Origin: Candidatus Thioglobus autotrophicus
Lineage (GTDB): Bacteria; Pseudomonadota; Gammaproteobacteria; PS1; Pseudothioglobaceae
NCBI RefSeq assembly: GCF_001293165.1
Contig: NZ_CP010552.1
Span: forward strand, 186,001-250,000
DNA: 64,000 nt
Reading direction: 5' to 3'
Shown: positions 18,808-28,700 of the stretch, in pieces
Numbering within the stretch: position 1 is the first letter of the stretch
Layout of the letters: each line of letters opens with the position of its first letter
Notes under the pieces: generated by a model
What the model saw: the letters and a program-made list of their open reading frames with translations, nothing else
Database searches by the model: none
What the model was told of the DNA's origin: nothing
Position numbers and translations under genes: made by a program

Positions 18808-19494
18808 TTATTTAACTGTTAAACCCAACAATTTCCAATCATTCATACCACCACGGTAGTATTTGATTTTGCTTTGCGGGTAACCCATTGTTAAGAGTGC
18901 GCGAATCGCCGCAGGCGACTGACCACACCATGAACCATTACAGTACAAGTATAAAGTTTTAGCACCGTCGTAATCTAATACACCATCTAAATCTTTAACA
19001 CCAAACTGCTCAACCATTAACTCAACAACAGCCATCGGATCTTTAGCAAGCGCCTTAGAGTTAAGCTTAGTAAATGGCACGTTTACTGCGTGAGGAATCA
19101 TGCCTTTTTTAGCCCAACCCTTAGTACGTGCATCAATGATAAGTTGAGTTGCATCACCACCAGCAATATCACGTGCAGCGTGAATAACATCTAACTCAGT
19201 CACTGTTTCAACGGCTGCAGGTGCAAACGGTTCAGTTGGCTGAATACAAAACGGTGGACAAGGACGTGAAGTCTTTGCAAATGCTGGATCTACCGTATTG
19301 CCGTTATCAGCATTACGTGAAATACCTGCAACTTCCATCACACCTTTAGTAATACCTACTGGCTTTCCAGCTTTCTTAGCAGAACTTGCTGCAGAAGAGC
19401 CGTTATTCCAGTTGTGATCAGAGCCAAAAAAGCCTGCTTGAGCACCTAACGTAAATACCGAAGCAATAGCAATTGCTAATAATTTAGTTTTCAT
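18808..19494 (-). CDS. Secreted rhodanese-like protein (downstream paralogue)
   Basis: 228 residues: signal peptide MKTKLLAIAIASVFTLGAQA, a Ser/Ala/Lys-rich linker, a conserved motif with two Cys (SRPCPPFCIQP, near residue 80), then a rhodanese domain ending YYRGGMNDWKLLGL. The active-site loop is CNGSWCGQSP, giving a catalytic Cys plus a second Cys five residues on, unlike the usual CxxGxR(S/T). It is closely related to the next gene upstream and most likely arose by tandem duplication. Probably periplasmic sulfur-transfer or thiol-redox protein; exact substrate unknown. Confidence 0.85.
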   Translation of the reverse strand: MKTKLLAIAIASVFTLGAQAGFFGSDHNWNNGSSAASSAKKAGKPVGITKGVMEVAGISRNADNGNTVDPAFAKTSRPCPPFCIQPTEPFAPAAVETVTELDVIHAARDIAGGDATQLIIDARTKGWAKKGMIPHAVNVPFTKLNSKALAKDPMAVVELMVEQFGVKDLDGVLDYDGAKTLYLYCNGSWCGQSPAAIRALLTMGYPQSKIKYYRGGMNDWKLLGLTVK

Positions 19495-19510
19495 AATAAT
19501 CTCCTAGATT

Positions 19511-19534
19511 AAAAAGCACCCAATCATGAGTGCT
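19511..19534 (-). terminator. Weak terminator or attenuator between the two rhodanese genes
   Basis: On the minus strand AGCACTC-ATGATT-GGGTGCT forms a 7-bp stem (one G-U pair) followed by TTTTT. It is short and probably partial, so it could set a higher level of the upstream rhodanese than of the downstream one. Confidence 0.65.
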
Positions 19535-19545
19535 CTATGAATCAA

Positions 19546-20190
19546 TTACTTAGTTGTTAAACCTAAAGATTTCCAAGCATTCATACCACCACGGTAGTAC
19601 TTAATCTTGTTCTCAGGGTAACCCATTGTTAGCAACGCTCTAATTGACGCTGGAGACTGGCCACACCATGAACCATTACAGAACAAGTATAAAGTCTTAG
19701 CATTGTTGTAATCTAATACGCCGTCAAGATCTTTAACACCAAAAGTGCCTGTTAAGATATCTACAACTGCCATAGGATCTTTAGCTAACGCCTTAGAGTT
19801 AAGCTTAGTAAATGGAACGTTCACTGCATGAGGGATTGTACCTTTTTTAACCCAACCTGGTGTACGTGCATCAACTACTAATGCTGACGTGTCGCCATTT
19901 GCAGCATCACGTGCAGCATGGATTACGTCTAGCTCAGTCACTGTTTCAACAGCAGCAGGCGCGAACGGCGCAGTAGGCTGAATACAAAATGGTGGACAAG
20001 GACGCGAAGTCTTTGCAAATGCTGGATCAATTGTTGCAGCGTTATCTTGGTTACGTGAAATACCCGCAACTTCCATTACACCTTTAACGATGCCAACAGC
20101 TTTGCCTGTTACTTTTTCAGCAGCAAATGCTGCTGAAGATGTTAATACTGCAGCGACTGCAGTTGATAATACTAATGTTTGAAGTTTCAT
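19546..20190 (-). CDS. Secreted rhodanese-like protein (upstream paralogue)
   Basis: 214 residues: signal peptide ending SSAAFA, the shared GVMEVAGISRN and SRPCPPFCIQP segments, then a rhodanese domain with active-site loop CNGSWCGQSP and a YYRGGMNAWKSLGL end. It differs from the downstream copy mainly in the N-terminal linker and scattered substitutions (for example DARTPGWVKKG versus DARTKGWAKKG). A GAGAGAAG Shine-Dalgarno precedes the ATG. The block suggests a periplasmic role in handling sulfane sulfur or disulfides; this is inferred from the fold and export signal. Confidence 0.86.
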   Translation of the reverse strand: MKLQTLVLSTAVAAVLTSSAAFAAEKVTGKAVGIVKGVMEVAGISRNQDNAATIDPAFAKTSRPCPPFCIQPTAPFAPAAVETVTELDVIHAARDAANGDTSALVVDARTPGWVKKGTIPHAVNVPFTKLNSKALAKDPMAVVDILTGTFGVKDLDGVLDYNNAKTLYLFCNGSWCGQSPASIRALLTMGYPENKIKYYRGGMNAWKSLGLTTK

Positions 20191-20240
20191 ACTTCTCTCC
20201 TCTTTTTATATAAAAATAACTCTTTATTGAGTTTTGGTTA

Positions 20241-20273
20241 ATAGTGTTTAGCTTCAATAAAGCTAAACACTAT
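20241..20273 (-). terminator. 14-bp hairpin between the small Cys protein and first rhodanese
   Basis: ATAGTGTTTAGCTT (20241-20254) is perfectly inverted at 20260-20273 with a five-base loop, starting 12 bases after the stop of the small secreted protein gene. No U-tract follows on either strand, so it may be a 3'-stability or attenuation element rather than a simple terminator. Confidence 0.55.
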
Positions 20274-20284
20274 AAATTCTATGA

Positions 20285-20524
20285 CTAGTCGCAGCTTGGC
20301 TCTTCTTCTAAGTTGTGATTTGCAAAGAAATCCATTACACATTCTTCTTTTGCATCTTCTTCAGCGCCATCACAAAAATTTTGTGCGCCATCACGAACAA
20401 TTTGTTTTTGCGCTTCAGATTGAGAATCTACTGGCAATGGTAATGGTGCAATTGTTTCACCAGCTACATGTGCAAATGTTACTGAACTTAATAATAAAAT
20501 AAATAATACGGCTATTTTTTTCAT
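20285..20524 (-). CDS. Small secreted cysteine-containing protein, function unknown
   Basis: 79 residues with a signal peptide (MKKIAVLFILLLSSVTFAHVAG) and a short acidic mature part holding three Cys (NFCDGAEEDAKEECVMDFF and EPSCD). Start set at the ATG at 20524 because a perfect AAGGAGGT Shine-Dalgarno sits eight bases upstream; a longer in-frame extension exists to 20611 but hides this signal. It heads the rhodanese block. No family recognised; it could be a partner or carrier for the rhodaneses, which is speculation from position and Cys content. Confidence 0.75.
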   Translation of the reverse strand: MKKIAVLFILLLSSVTFAHVAGETIAPLPLPVDSQSEAQKQIVRDGAQNFCDGAEEDAKEECVMDFFANHNLEEEPSCD

Positions 20525-20674
20525 TTTTTTACCTCCTTGTTGAAATACATTAAATAAATACATCACTACTACATTATTACCATATATAGCTTTGAATGCA
20601 AGTTTTTTCATGACTATCTAAATATTATAATATTATACTTTTTTAATTAATATAACTTTTTATTAGGGTATTTT

Positions 20675-21112
20675 TTAACCCATATTATCCATGGCTTGAT
20701 TGGCTAATTCATCTGCCATATCATTACCTACATTGCCACTATGGCCTTTAACCCAATGCCAGTGCACCGTGTGTGTTTCATTAAGTGTGTCAAGGCGCTG
20801 CCATAGGTCAACATTTTTAACGGGTTTCTTGGCCGCTGTTTTCCAACCTTTTGCTTTCCAGCCTTTAATCCAATCATTAATGCCATGCATGACATATTTT
20901 GAATCGGTAAACAAATCAATAGAAATATCTTTAGATTTAATAACTTCTAGCGCTTTAATCGCTGCTAATAGTTCCATACGGTTGTTAGTTGTGTCTTTTT
21001 CATGGCCTTTTAGTTTTTTGTCATGATCGCCATATCGAAGCCAAACACCCCAGCCTCCAATGCCAGGATTTCCTCTGCAACCACCATCTGTATAGATTAC
21101 TATTTTTTCCAT
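20675..21112 (-). CDS. rnhA: Ribonuclease HI
   Basis: 145-residue RNase HI that cleaves RNA in RNA-DNA hybrids. Catalytic DEDD set visible: [12 protein letters not shown] (Asp10), ELLAAIKAL (Glu), LFTDSKYV (Asp) and NDMADELAN (Asp); the basic-protrusion region [16 protein letters not shown] is also present. Full length. It lies downstream of the amidotransferase gene with a hairpin between them. Confidence 0.97.
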   Translation of the reverse strand: MEKIVIYTDGGCRGNPGIGGWGVWLRYGDHDKKLKGHEKDTTNNRMELLAAIKALEVIKSKDISIDLFTDSKYVMHGINDWIKGWKAKGWKTAAKKPVKNVDLWQRLDTLNETHTVHWHWVKGHSGNVGNDMADELANQAMDNMG

Positions 21113-21142
21113 GCTGTTTTTATTAATTATATTATTTTAGGG

Positions 21143-21165
21143 GGTGACAGGCCTTGCCTGTCACC
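21143..21165 (-). terminator. GC-rich hairpin at the 3' end of the amidotransferase gene
   Basis: GGTGACAGGC and GCCTGTCACC form a perfect 10-bp stem with a CTT loop, touching the stop codon of the upstream gene. No U-tract follows on the minus strand, so it is likely a message-stabilising or factor-assisted 3' structure. Confidence 0.55.
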
Positions 21166-22940
21166 TACTTTTGATCCACGTTGGTTTGTAACCAATATTC
21201 TAAAAGCGCCAAGTGCCAGAGGCGTGAACCATTAAGTGCTGTCATATATTTTTCTGGCTGATGAATGACTTTTTGTATAAATTTTTGATCAAATATTTCA
21301 CGATTAATACATTGACTAGAGGTGAGAATGTCGGCCATAAAGTCTAAGAACTCTCCGCGAACGTATTTAAGCGCTGGCATAGGGAAATAGCCCTTCTTAC
21401 GATCAATCACACTGTCTGGTAATAATCCTCTAGAGATTTGCTTAAGTGGATGCTTACCTTCCTCAGCCATTTTAAGGCGCGGCGGCATACTCAGCGCATG
21501 CTCAACCAATTGATAATCCATAAATGGTACGCGCGCTTCCAAGCCCCAAGCCATCGTCATGTTATCCACACGCTTAACAGGATCATCAACAATTAAGCGG
21601 GTGATATCGGTGCGAAACACTTTATCCATAAACTCATCAGCATTGGCTTTGGCAAATTCCTTATTGAGCCAGGCTTGGGTGTGATTACCTGAATGATATT
21701 TTTTATTAACAGTTTGTAGATATTCCTCGTAAGGTCTATCAACATAGTGTTTAGAAAATCGCTCAACCTCGCTGCCTGACTCTGCTTGCATACGTGGATA
21801 CCAAAAATATCCCGCAAATGCCTCATCTGCACCTTGACCAGATAATACCACCTTAATATGCTTCGAGACTTGCTCAGAAAGCAGATAAAAAGCCACGGAA
21901 TCTTGCCCGACCATTGGTTCGTTCATATTAGCCACTGCCTCACCTAATCTAGGCAAAACTTGTGAATTACTCACCACATATTTTTCATGGCGCGTGTTAA
22001 ATTTATCCACAATCTGATCTGAGTATTCAAACTCTGAACCCGCTTCATCATCAATATCTTCAAAACCAATTGAGAACGTGCGAATATCTTCATGGCCCGC
22101 TTCATGAAGTAATGCCACCAATAACGAAGAATCTAACCCGCCAGATAGCAAAACCCCAATCGGTACATCAGCCGCATTCATGCGCTTAAGTACCGCCTTA
22201 GTGAGTAGCTCATGCGTACGCTCGATATACTCTTCAATCGATAATGCAATTTCTGGACGCTGGGCTTTGGGCTGCCAATAAGTTTTTTCTCTAATATCGC
22301 CATTCGGTTTAATCACCAAAGTCGTGGCAGGTTTGATTTTTTTAACCCCTTCTAAAATCGTATTCGGTGCCGGCACCACTGCGTGCAAAGAGAGTTGTTG
22401 TTGCAGAGCCACAGAGTTGATATCCGTATTTGCACCAATAGCAATCAAAGATTGTGTGCTAGAGGCAAAACTAAAGGCTTTATCCGTTAGATTAAAATAT
22501 AGCGGTTTAATACCCATGCGGTCGCGAGCGACAAATAAATGCTGCTGAGCTTTGTCCCAAATACAAAAGGCAAACATACCATCCAAATGCAACACACAAT
22601 CCTCACCCCAATGGTGATACGCTTTAATAATAGTTTCGGTATCAGAATGCGAGAAAAACTCATAGCCTTTTTTACTAAGCTCTGCTCGTAGTGCTTTATA
22701 GTTGTAAATCGTGCCGTTAAATACCAAGACCAAATCCAAGGCTTGATCAACCATAGGCTGTGCGCCAAAATTAGATAAATCAATAATGCTAAGGCGCTGA
22801 TGACCAAAGCCAATACTTTGATCAGACCACACGCCCGAAGCATCAGGGCCACGACGCGCAATCTTTTGCATCATAGTGTTCAGGTCTTGAGAAGTAACCG
22901 CTTGATTGTCAAATCTTAATTGTCCACAAATACCGCACAT
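21165..22940 (-). CDS. asnO: N-acetylglutaminylglutamine amidotransferase (asparagine synthetase B family)
   Basis: 591-residue class II amidotransferase. Cys2 begins the glutaminase (MCGICGQLRF), RRGPDASGVW and LSIIDLSNFGAQPM follow; the synthetase half has the PP-loop LLSGGLDSSLLVALL and SGQGADEAFAGY. Length, the SLHAVVPAPNTILEGVKKIKP segment and DPVKRVDNMTMAWGLEARVPF match the subgroup that amidates N-acetylglutaminylglutamine to the osmolyte NAGGN, rather than the ~554-residue AsnB. The NAGGN dipeptide synthase usually beside it is not in the window, so asparagine synthesis cannot be ruled out. Divergent from leuC across 55 bp. Confidence 0.82.
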   Translation of the reverse strand: MCGICGQLRFDNQAVTSQDLNTMMQKIARRGPDASGVWSDQSIGFGHQRLSIIDLSNFGAQPMVDQALDLVLVFNGTIYNYKALRAELSKKGYEFFSHSDTETIIKAYHHWGEDCVLHLDGMFAFCIWDKAQQHLFVARDRMGIKPLYFNLTDKAFSFASSTQSLIAIGANTDINSVALQQQLSLHAVVPAPNTILEGVKKIKPATTLVIKPNGDIREKTYWQPKAQRPEIALSIEEYIERTHELLTKAVLKRMNAADVPIGVLLSGGLDSSLLVALLHEAGHEDIRTFSIGFEDIDDEAGSEFEYSDQIVDKFNTRHEKYVVSNSQVLPRLGEAVANMNEPMVGQDSVAFYLLSEQVSKHIKVVLSGQGADEAFAGYFWYPRMQAESGSEVERFSKHYVDRPYEEYLQTVNKKYHSGNHTQAWLNKEFAKANADEFMDKVFRTDITRLIVDDPVKRVDNMTMAWGLEARVPFMDYQLVEHALSMPPRLKMAEEGKHPLKQISRGLLPDSVIDRKKGYFPMPALKYVRGEFLDFMADILTSSQCINREIFDQKFIQKVIHQPEKYMTALNGSRLWHLALLEYWLQTNVDQK

Positions 22941-22995
22941 ATATTGAATAAAGAAAATGTAAAATAGCTATTTTAGCAAGGTTTTCAATCGATTT

Positions 22996-24396
22996 ATGTC
23001 ACAAACACTTTACGACAAATTAATGAGTGCGCACGTGGTACGTGAAGAAGCGACCACAGCGCTTATCTACATTGACAGACAACTTATCCATGAGGTCACC
23101 TCCCCGCAAGCATTTGAAGGCTTAGAGCTGGCCGGCAGAAAACCATGGCGCTTAGATGCTAGCATTGCTGTACCAGATCATAACGTACCCACCACTGATC
23201 GCTCTAGTGGTGTGAGTGGCATTGAAGATCCTATTTCAAAATTACAAATCGAAACGCTGGATAAAAATTGTGCAGAATTTGGCATTAATGAAATCCAAAT
23301 GAACGACATTCGCCAAGGCATTGTCCATGTGGTTGGCCCTGAACAAGGTGCCACCCTACCGGGCATGAGTATCGTCTGTGGCGATTCACATACTTCTACA
23401 CACGGCGCACTCGGTGCACTGGCTTTTGGCATTGGTACTAGCGAGGTAGAGCATGTTTTGGCAACGGGCTGCTTATGGCAGGCTAAATCTAAAAATCTAA
23501 AAATCGAAGTAAACGGCAGTCTTAATGAATATGTCAGCGCTAAAGATGTGGCACTCTATATTATTGGTCAAATTGGCACGGCTGGTGGCACAGGTTTTGC
23601 TATTGAATTTGCCGGCACAACCATTCAAAATTTAAGCGTTGAAGGGCGTATGACTCTATGCAACATGGCGATTGAAGCCGGCGCTCGCGTGGGCATGGTG
23701 GCTGTTGACGACAAAACCATTGAATACGTTAAGGGTCGCCCTATGGCACCAACGGGTGAGCAGTGGGATAAAGCGGTTGCTTATTGGAACACCTTACATT
23801 CTGACGAAGACGCCCATTTTGATCAAACAATTAGTTTGGATGCAAAAAATATTAAACCTCAAGTCACTTGGGGCACTTCTCCGGAGATGGTTATCGCCAT
23901 TGATGGTGCAACGCCTGATCCTGCTAAAGAATCCGATCCGGTGAAAGCACAAAGCATCACCAACGCCCTAGACTACATTCACTTAAAGGCCAATACACCC
24001 ATTAATACCGTCGCCATTGATAAAGTATTTATCGGCTCTTGCACCAACTCACGCATCGAAGATTTACGTATGGCTGCCAGTGTTGCTAAAAACAAGCAAG
24101 TGGCTAGCAACGTCAAGTTGGCTTTGGTTGTGCCTGGTTCAGGCCTAATTAAGGCGCAGGCTGAGGCCGAAGGCTTAGATAAAATATTTACCGATGCAGG
24201 GTTCGAGTGGCGTGAGCCGGGCTGTTCAATGTGCTTAGCCATGAACGCTGATAAGCTCGAGCCTGGTGAACGCTGTGCATCAACCTCCAATCGTAACTTT
24301 GAAGGTCGTCAAGGTCAAGGCTCATTCACGCATTTGGTTAGCCCTGCTATCGCGGCGGCGAGCGCCATTGCCGGTCATTTTTCGGAGATAAAATAA
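22996..24396 (+). CDS. leuC: 3-isopropylmalate dehydratase large subunit
   Basis: 466-residue aconitase-family subunit that isomerises 2- to 3-isopropylmalate in leucine synthesis, with LeuD. The [4Fe-4S] ligands are in [14 protein letters not shown] and [20 protein letters not shown] and DHNVPTTDR are substrate-site motifs. Length is standard. The stop overlaps the leuD start by one base. Confidence 0.97.
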   Translation: MSQTLYDKLMSAHVVREEATTALIYIDRQLIHEVTSPQAFEGLELAGRKPWRLDASIAVPDHNVPTTDRSSGVSGIEDPISKLQIETLDKNCAEFGINEIQMNDIRQGIVHVVGPEQGATLPGMSIVCGDSHTSTHGALGALAFGIGTSEVEHVLATGCLWQAKSKNLKIEVNGSLNEYVSAKDVALYIIGQIGTAGGTGFAIEFAGTTIQNLSVEGRMTLCNMAIEAGARVGMVAVDDKTIEYVKGRPMAPTGEQWDKAVAYWNTLHSDEDAHFDQTISLDAKNIKPQVTWGTSPEMVIAIDGATPDPAKESDPVKAQSITNALDYIHLKANTPINTVAIDKVFIGSCTNSRIEDLRMAASVAKNKQVASNVKLALVVPGSGLIKAQAEAEGLDKIFTDAGFEWREPGCSMCLAMNADKLEPGERCASTSNRNFEGRQGQGSFTHLVSPAIAAASAIAGHFSEIK

Positions 24397-25010
24397 TGCA
24401 AGCTTTTAAAACCCTAACCTCTATTGCTGCTCCACTTGATCGTGCCAATGTTGACACCGACGCTATCATTCCTAAGCAATTTTTAAAATCAATCAAACGC
24501 TCAGGCTTTGGCCCTAATTTGTTTGATGAATGGCGTTATTTAGATGCTGGCGAAGTTGGTATGGATAATTCCAAGCGCCCAATTAATCAAGACTTTGTAC
24601 TCAATAAGCCAGAGTATCAAGGCGCTAAAATCCTACTAGCACGTGAAAATTTCGGCTGTGGTTCATCACGTGAGCACGCACCTTGGGCACTAGAAGATTA
24701 CGGATTTAAAGTAATCATTGCCCCAAGTTTTGCCGATATTTTTTACAACAATTGCTTTAAAAATGGCATTCTTCCTATTGTTCAAGATAACCAAATTATG
24801 GATGAGTTATTTGCCACCAAGGGTGAGATAAGCATCGATCTTGAAAATCAATCCGTTAATGCTAATGGTAAAACTCATACTTTTGAAGTAGACGCTGAAC
24901 GCAAGCGTCGCCTTATTAATGGCTTGGATGATATTGGCTTAACCTTGCAATATTCACAAGAGATTAAAACCTTTGAGAAGGCATATTTTGAAACTTATTC
25001 TTGGCTATAA
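24396..25010 (+). CDS. leuD: 3-isopropylmalate dehydratase small subunit
   Basis: 204-residue swivel subunit of the LeuCD isomerase. Motifs: [34 protein letters not shown] and [22 protein letters not shown] overlap with leuC, and only 10 bases to ruvA, so all three are likely one transcript. leuA and leuB are not in the window. Confidence 0.97.
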   Translation: MQAFKTLTSIAAPLDRANVDTDAIIPKQFLKSIKRSGFGPNLFDEWRYLDAGEVGMDNSKRPINQDFVLNKPEYQGAKILLARENFGCGSSREHAPWALEDYGFKVIIAPSFADIFYNNCFKNGILPIVQDNQIMDELFATKGEISIDLENQSVNANGKTHTFEVDAERKRRLINGLDDIGLTLQYSQEIKTFEKAYFETYSWL

Positions 25011-25020
25011 TCATTAAGAC

Positions 25021-25611
25021 ATGATCGCTCGCTTAACTGGAAAAATTCTCGAAAAAAACCCGCCTGAAATTCTACTAGAAGTCGGTGGTATTGGCTATGA
25101 AATACTGTGCCCAATGTCGAGTTTTTATGCAATGAGTGATCAAGGCAGTATCACATTGCATACGCATTTTCACGTTAAAGAAGATGCGCAAACTCTATAT
25201 GGTTTTATCTCTAAAGATGAAAAAACACTCTTTAGAGAGTTAATTCGCGTTAATGGTGTTGGCCCTAAAGTAGCATTGGCTATTTTGTCGCATCTGAATA
25301 TTGCCTCACTAATGAATGCAGTCGCCAATGAGGACGATGCACTACTTGCCAAAACCCCAGGGATTGGCAAAAAAACCGCACAAAAACTCATTGTTGAACT
25401 GAAAGATCGCCTGGCCAAGTTAGAGCTAAACGGCTCAAACCATCAAACAATTACTGCCAGCGCCAACATCAATCCAAACACTCAAAAAGCGGCTCAAGCT
25501 TTACAAGCACTTGGCTTTAAAACTAAAGAAGCGGAAAAAATGCTAAGCGCTATTAAAGATGATGCACTATCAACAGAAGAGCTTATTCGTCAAGCATTAC
25601 AAAACAAATAA
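25021..25611 (+). CDS. ruvA: Holliday junction DNA helicase subunit RuvA
   Basis: 196-residue RuvA, which binds four-way junctions and loads RuvB. OB-fold start MIARLTGKILEKNPPEILLE, two helix-hairpin-helix motifs (LIRVNGVGPKVALAIL and LLAKTPGIGKKTAQKLIVELKDR), and the C-terminal RuvB-binding domain. ruvB and ruvC are absent nearby, unlike the common ruvCAB cluster; here the gene trails leuCD. Confidence 0.97.
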   Translation: MIARLTGKILEKNPPEILLEVGGIGYEILCPMSSFYAMSDQGSITLHTHFHVKEDAQTLYGFISKDEKTLFRELIRVNGVGPKVALAILSHLNIASLMNAVANEDDALLAKTPGIGKKTAQKLIVELKDRLAKLELNGSNHQTITASANINPNTQKAAQALQALGFKTKEAEKMLSAIKDDALSTEELIRQALQNK

Positions 25612-25790
25612 CACCCGCAAAAAATTGGAAATAATGTGGATACAGCTAGTTTTTGCCATTATTTTTATAAAAAAGGCTAAAAAAGGCTAAAAAAGGCTAA
25701 AAAAGGCTAAAAAAGGCTAAAAAAGGCTAAAAAAAATCGTTTTATTGGTAAAAATCACCTTATTTTATAAAATTTCTGAAATTTTCAAAA
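25612..25790. other. Convergent ruvA/RND intergenic gap
   Basis: Holds the 10-bp tandem repeat described separately. The rest is A/T-rich, with no ORF, tRNA or canonical terminator seen; the two flanking genes converge on it. Confidence 0.5.
25669..25736. repeat. Tandem 10-bp repeat with phased A-tracts
   Basis: Six exact copies of AAAAGGCTAA (25671-25730), giving A6-GGCT repeated in register and closing with an A8 run. A-tracts spaced exactly one helical turn apart are the textbook arrangement for intrinsically curved DNA. It lies between convergent genes. Copy number could vary by replication slippage. Confidence 0.95.
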
Positions 25791-28700
25791 TTACGAGCTG
25801 ATGCGTTTTTTCTTAAGTTTTTTAAACCAAGTGATAAATTCTACATTCATCAAATATAAGCATGGCAATAAAATCAGTGTCATCAGCGTGCCAAATAGTA
25901 ATCCGTAGCCTAATGCAAGTGCCATCGGTTGTAAGAGATAGTCTGTACCGCCAAGACCATAAGCCAATGGAAGAATACCCGCCAGCGTGGTTAAACTTGT
26001 TAATACAACAGCGCGAAGCCTATCTTTAACACCTTTAACAATCCACTGATGAATGGTTAGTTTTTCTAAGGACTTGTCTTTCAAGTAGTTAAGATGCGAT
26101 ACAAGCACTAGTGAATCATTCACAATAACACCAACCAATGCTAAAACACCTAAAATCGCAAAAAAGCTTAACGCTTCGCCGTGCAGGAAGAATGCCCAAA
26201 TAACACCAATAACTGAAAATGGAATAGCGCTTAGAATTATTAATGGCTGCGAGTACGAATTAAATAACAAGACTAATAATAAGAAAATACCGACAATTGC
26301 CATCAAAAAAGCTTGCTTAAAGCCATCCATAGATTTTGCAGTTTCCTTGGCACCACCCTCAGAAATAGCACGCACAGAAGGAAAGTTTTTATCTAAGTCA
26401 AGTTGTAGTAAAGCCTCTTTCATAACCTCACTAGTAGATGTCTTTTCATCATTAACACTAGCACTAAGCATAATAGATCTAAGGCCGTTATAGTGATTAA
26501 AATCAGGCTCACCAACGATTTGACGAATACTAGAAAAATTTACTAATGGAATAACACGACCATTTTTATTGACTACTTTTAACGATTTTATAAAGACTTC
26601 TGATTTTTCCAAATCACCCAAATAAAGTCGGAAATTAACATCGTTTTGTCCTTCGCGAATGTTGGTCACATCAATACCTGTGAAGGCGGCTCGTAAATAG
26701 CGATTGACAGTTGAAAAATCAATATCAAGGCGTGCCATTTTTTCAAAATCAAGTTTTACTTCAATGCGGTCCTTTCCAGGCTCGTCATCTCTATTAATAT
26801 TATCCACTCCTGGAATATTTAATAAAATTTGCTCAAGTTTATTAGCTGCTTGTAGATTTTCAGAGCCTGCTTGACTGATCAGGTTAATTTCTACATCCTC
26901 ACCTTGTGGAGGGCCAGGCCTTCTGACTGAAAATTTTAATTTTTCTACTTGGTCTATCTCATTTGCACTAGCTTTTAAACTCTTTAGAATCTCTTTAGAA
27001 CTTTTGTTACGCTCTGAAGCTGGCAATAGTTCGATGATCATCTTTGCCTTGTGTGTAAAGTACTTGCCTACATCTGTCGTAACTGAGACCAAATCATCAC
27101 CAACAATCCTATAAATTAATTCCTCTACCTGCTTAGCTTTAGCTTCTGTATTGGAGAGTGATGAGCCGGTGTTCATTGTCATGCGTGTGTTAATTGTATC
27201 AACACCTACTGCAGGAAATAAAGTGAACTTCATTTGTGTGCTTGCAAAATAAATTGAAATGACGAGCGTTATACTAAAAATTCCTATGACTAAATAGTGA
27301 AAATTCAATATCTTAGATAAAAAAACTTCAAATTTGTTTTCAAAATATTCGAACCAATAATGCTCTTTTTTCTTTTCATTTGATCCAGCTAAATGCGCAG
27401 GTAATGCAAGTGAAACTTCTAAAAAAGACAAAATGAGTGCAAAAATAATTACCAGGGGAATAACGTAAACAAACTTACCCATCATGCCGCCCATTAAAAA
27501 CATGGAAGAGAAGGCTAAAATTGTTGTTAAGATTGTTGTCACTACCGGCATAATAACGCGCTTAAAGCCATGAGAAGCTGACTTAAAATTGTCTTCACCA
27601 GTTTGCTTGTAGTGATAAATACTTTCTGCCACAATGATGGAGTCATCCACCACAATACCTAACACCAAAATCATGGCTGCTAGTGAGATAAGATTGATGG
27701 TTTCGCCCGTTGCACCTAATAATGCCACTGTACCTAACAACGAAACAGGTAAGCTGATTGCAACCCAAAAAGCCGTTTTGAAAGATAAAAATGCACCCAA
27801 TACTACTAATACCAATAGCAAGCCGATCAAGCCATTATTGGTCACAATATCTAATCGGTTGCGTACGTATTTAGATAAGTCAGATGAATAAAAAATATCT
27901 AACTGATTGTTATATTTGCCACCCGTTTTTTCCATGTATGCTTTAACCAAATCAACCGTGGTTATGACATCAGCTTGTGCTTGTTTTTTTACTCGCAGGA
28001 TAAAACCTTTTTTACCGTTAACACGGACAATTGATTTTTCTTCAACATTGCCAGATTCAATAACTGCAATATCTTTAAGCCTAACGATTAAGCCTTCAAA
28101 CGTAGATTTAACAATGACTTCGCTGACATCAGTTGCTGCATCAAATTTAGACAATACAACAATGGTTTTTTCATTTTTATCATTGTGATTACTACCCACA
28201 GTGTAGCGTTGATTCCTTTGGGTAATTGCACTCATCACTTGTGGCAAGGAAAGCTCATATTGATAAAGTTTTTCTGGATCAATATGTATTTGGATTTCTT
28301 TATCTAAATAGCCATCTTTAGTGACTTCTGATACGCCTTCAATCGACTCTATCGATTGGGCAATACTATCAACCATACCTCTTAATTCTGCGTAATCTAT
28401 TTCATCACTACTAAGACTGATTTTTATAATGCTTTTTCGGGAAGTCTTGCGATCTATAACACGTGGTAAATCTACGACCTCTTCAGGTAGTGATTTAATA
28501 CGATTAACGACATTACGAACCTCTTGCTTAATCTCAGATAAATCACTGACATCTTGTGAGAAGGTAATAACAATTGAAGACACACCTGCTCTAGAGGTTG
28601 AGGTAAATTTATCAATGCCAGTGACACTGCTTAATTCATCTTCAATGACATTGGTAATATTTTGTTCGACATCCTCTGGAGAGGCACCTGGATAGCTAGT

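Noticed and set aside
21165-22940. Plain asparagine synthetase AsnB
   Set aside because: Length and several internal motifs fit the NAGGN amidotransferase subgroup better, although asparagine synthesis cannot be excluded.
25671-25730. Possible CRISPR array
   Set aside because: The 10-bp units are directly abutting with no spacers; it is a simple tandem repeat.
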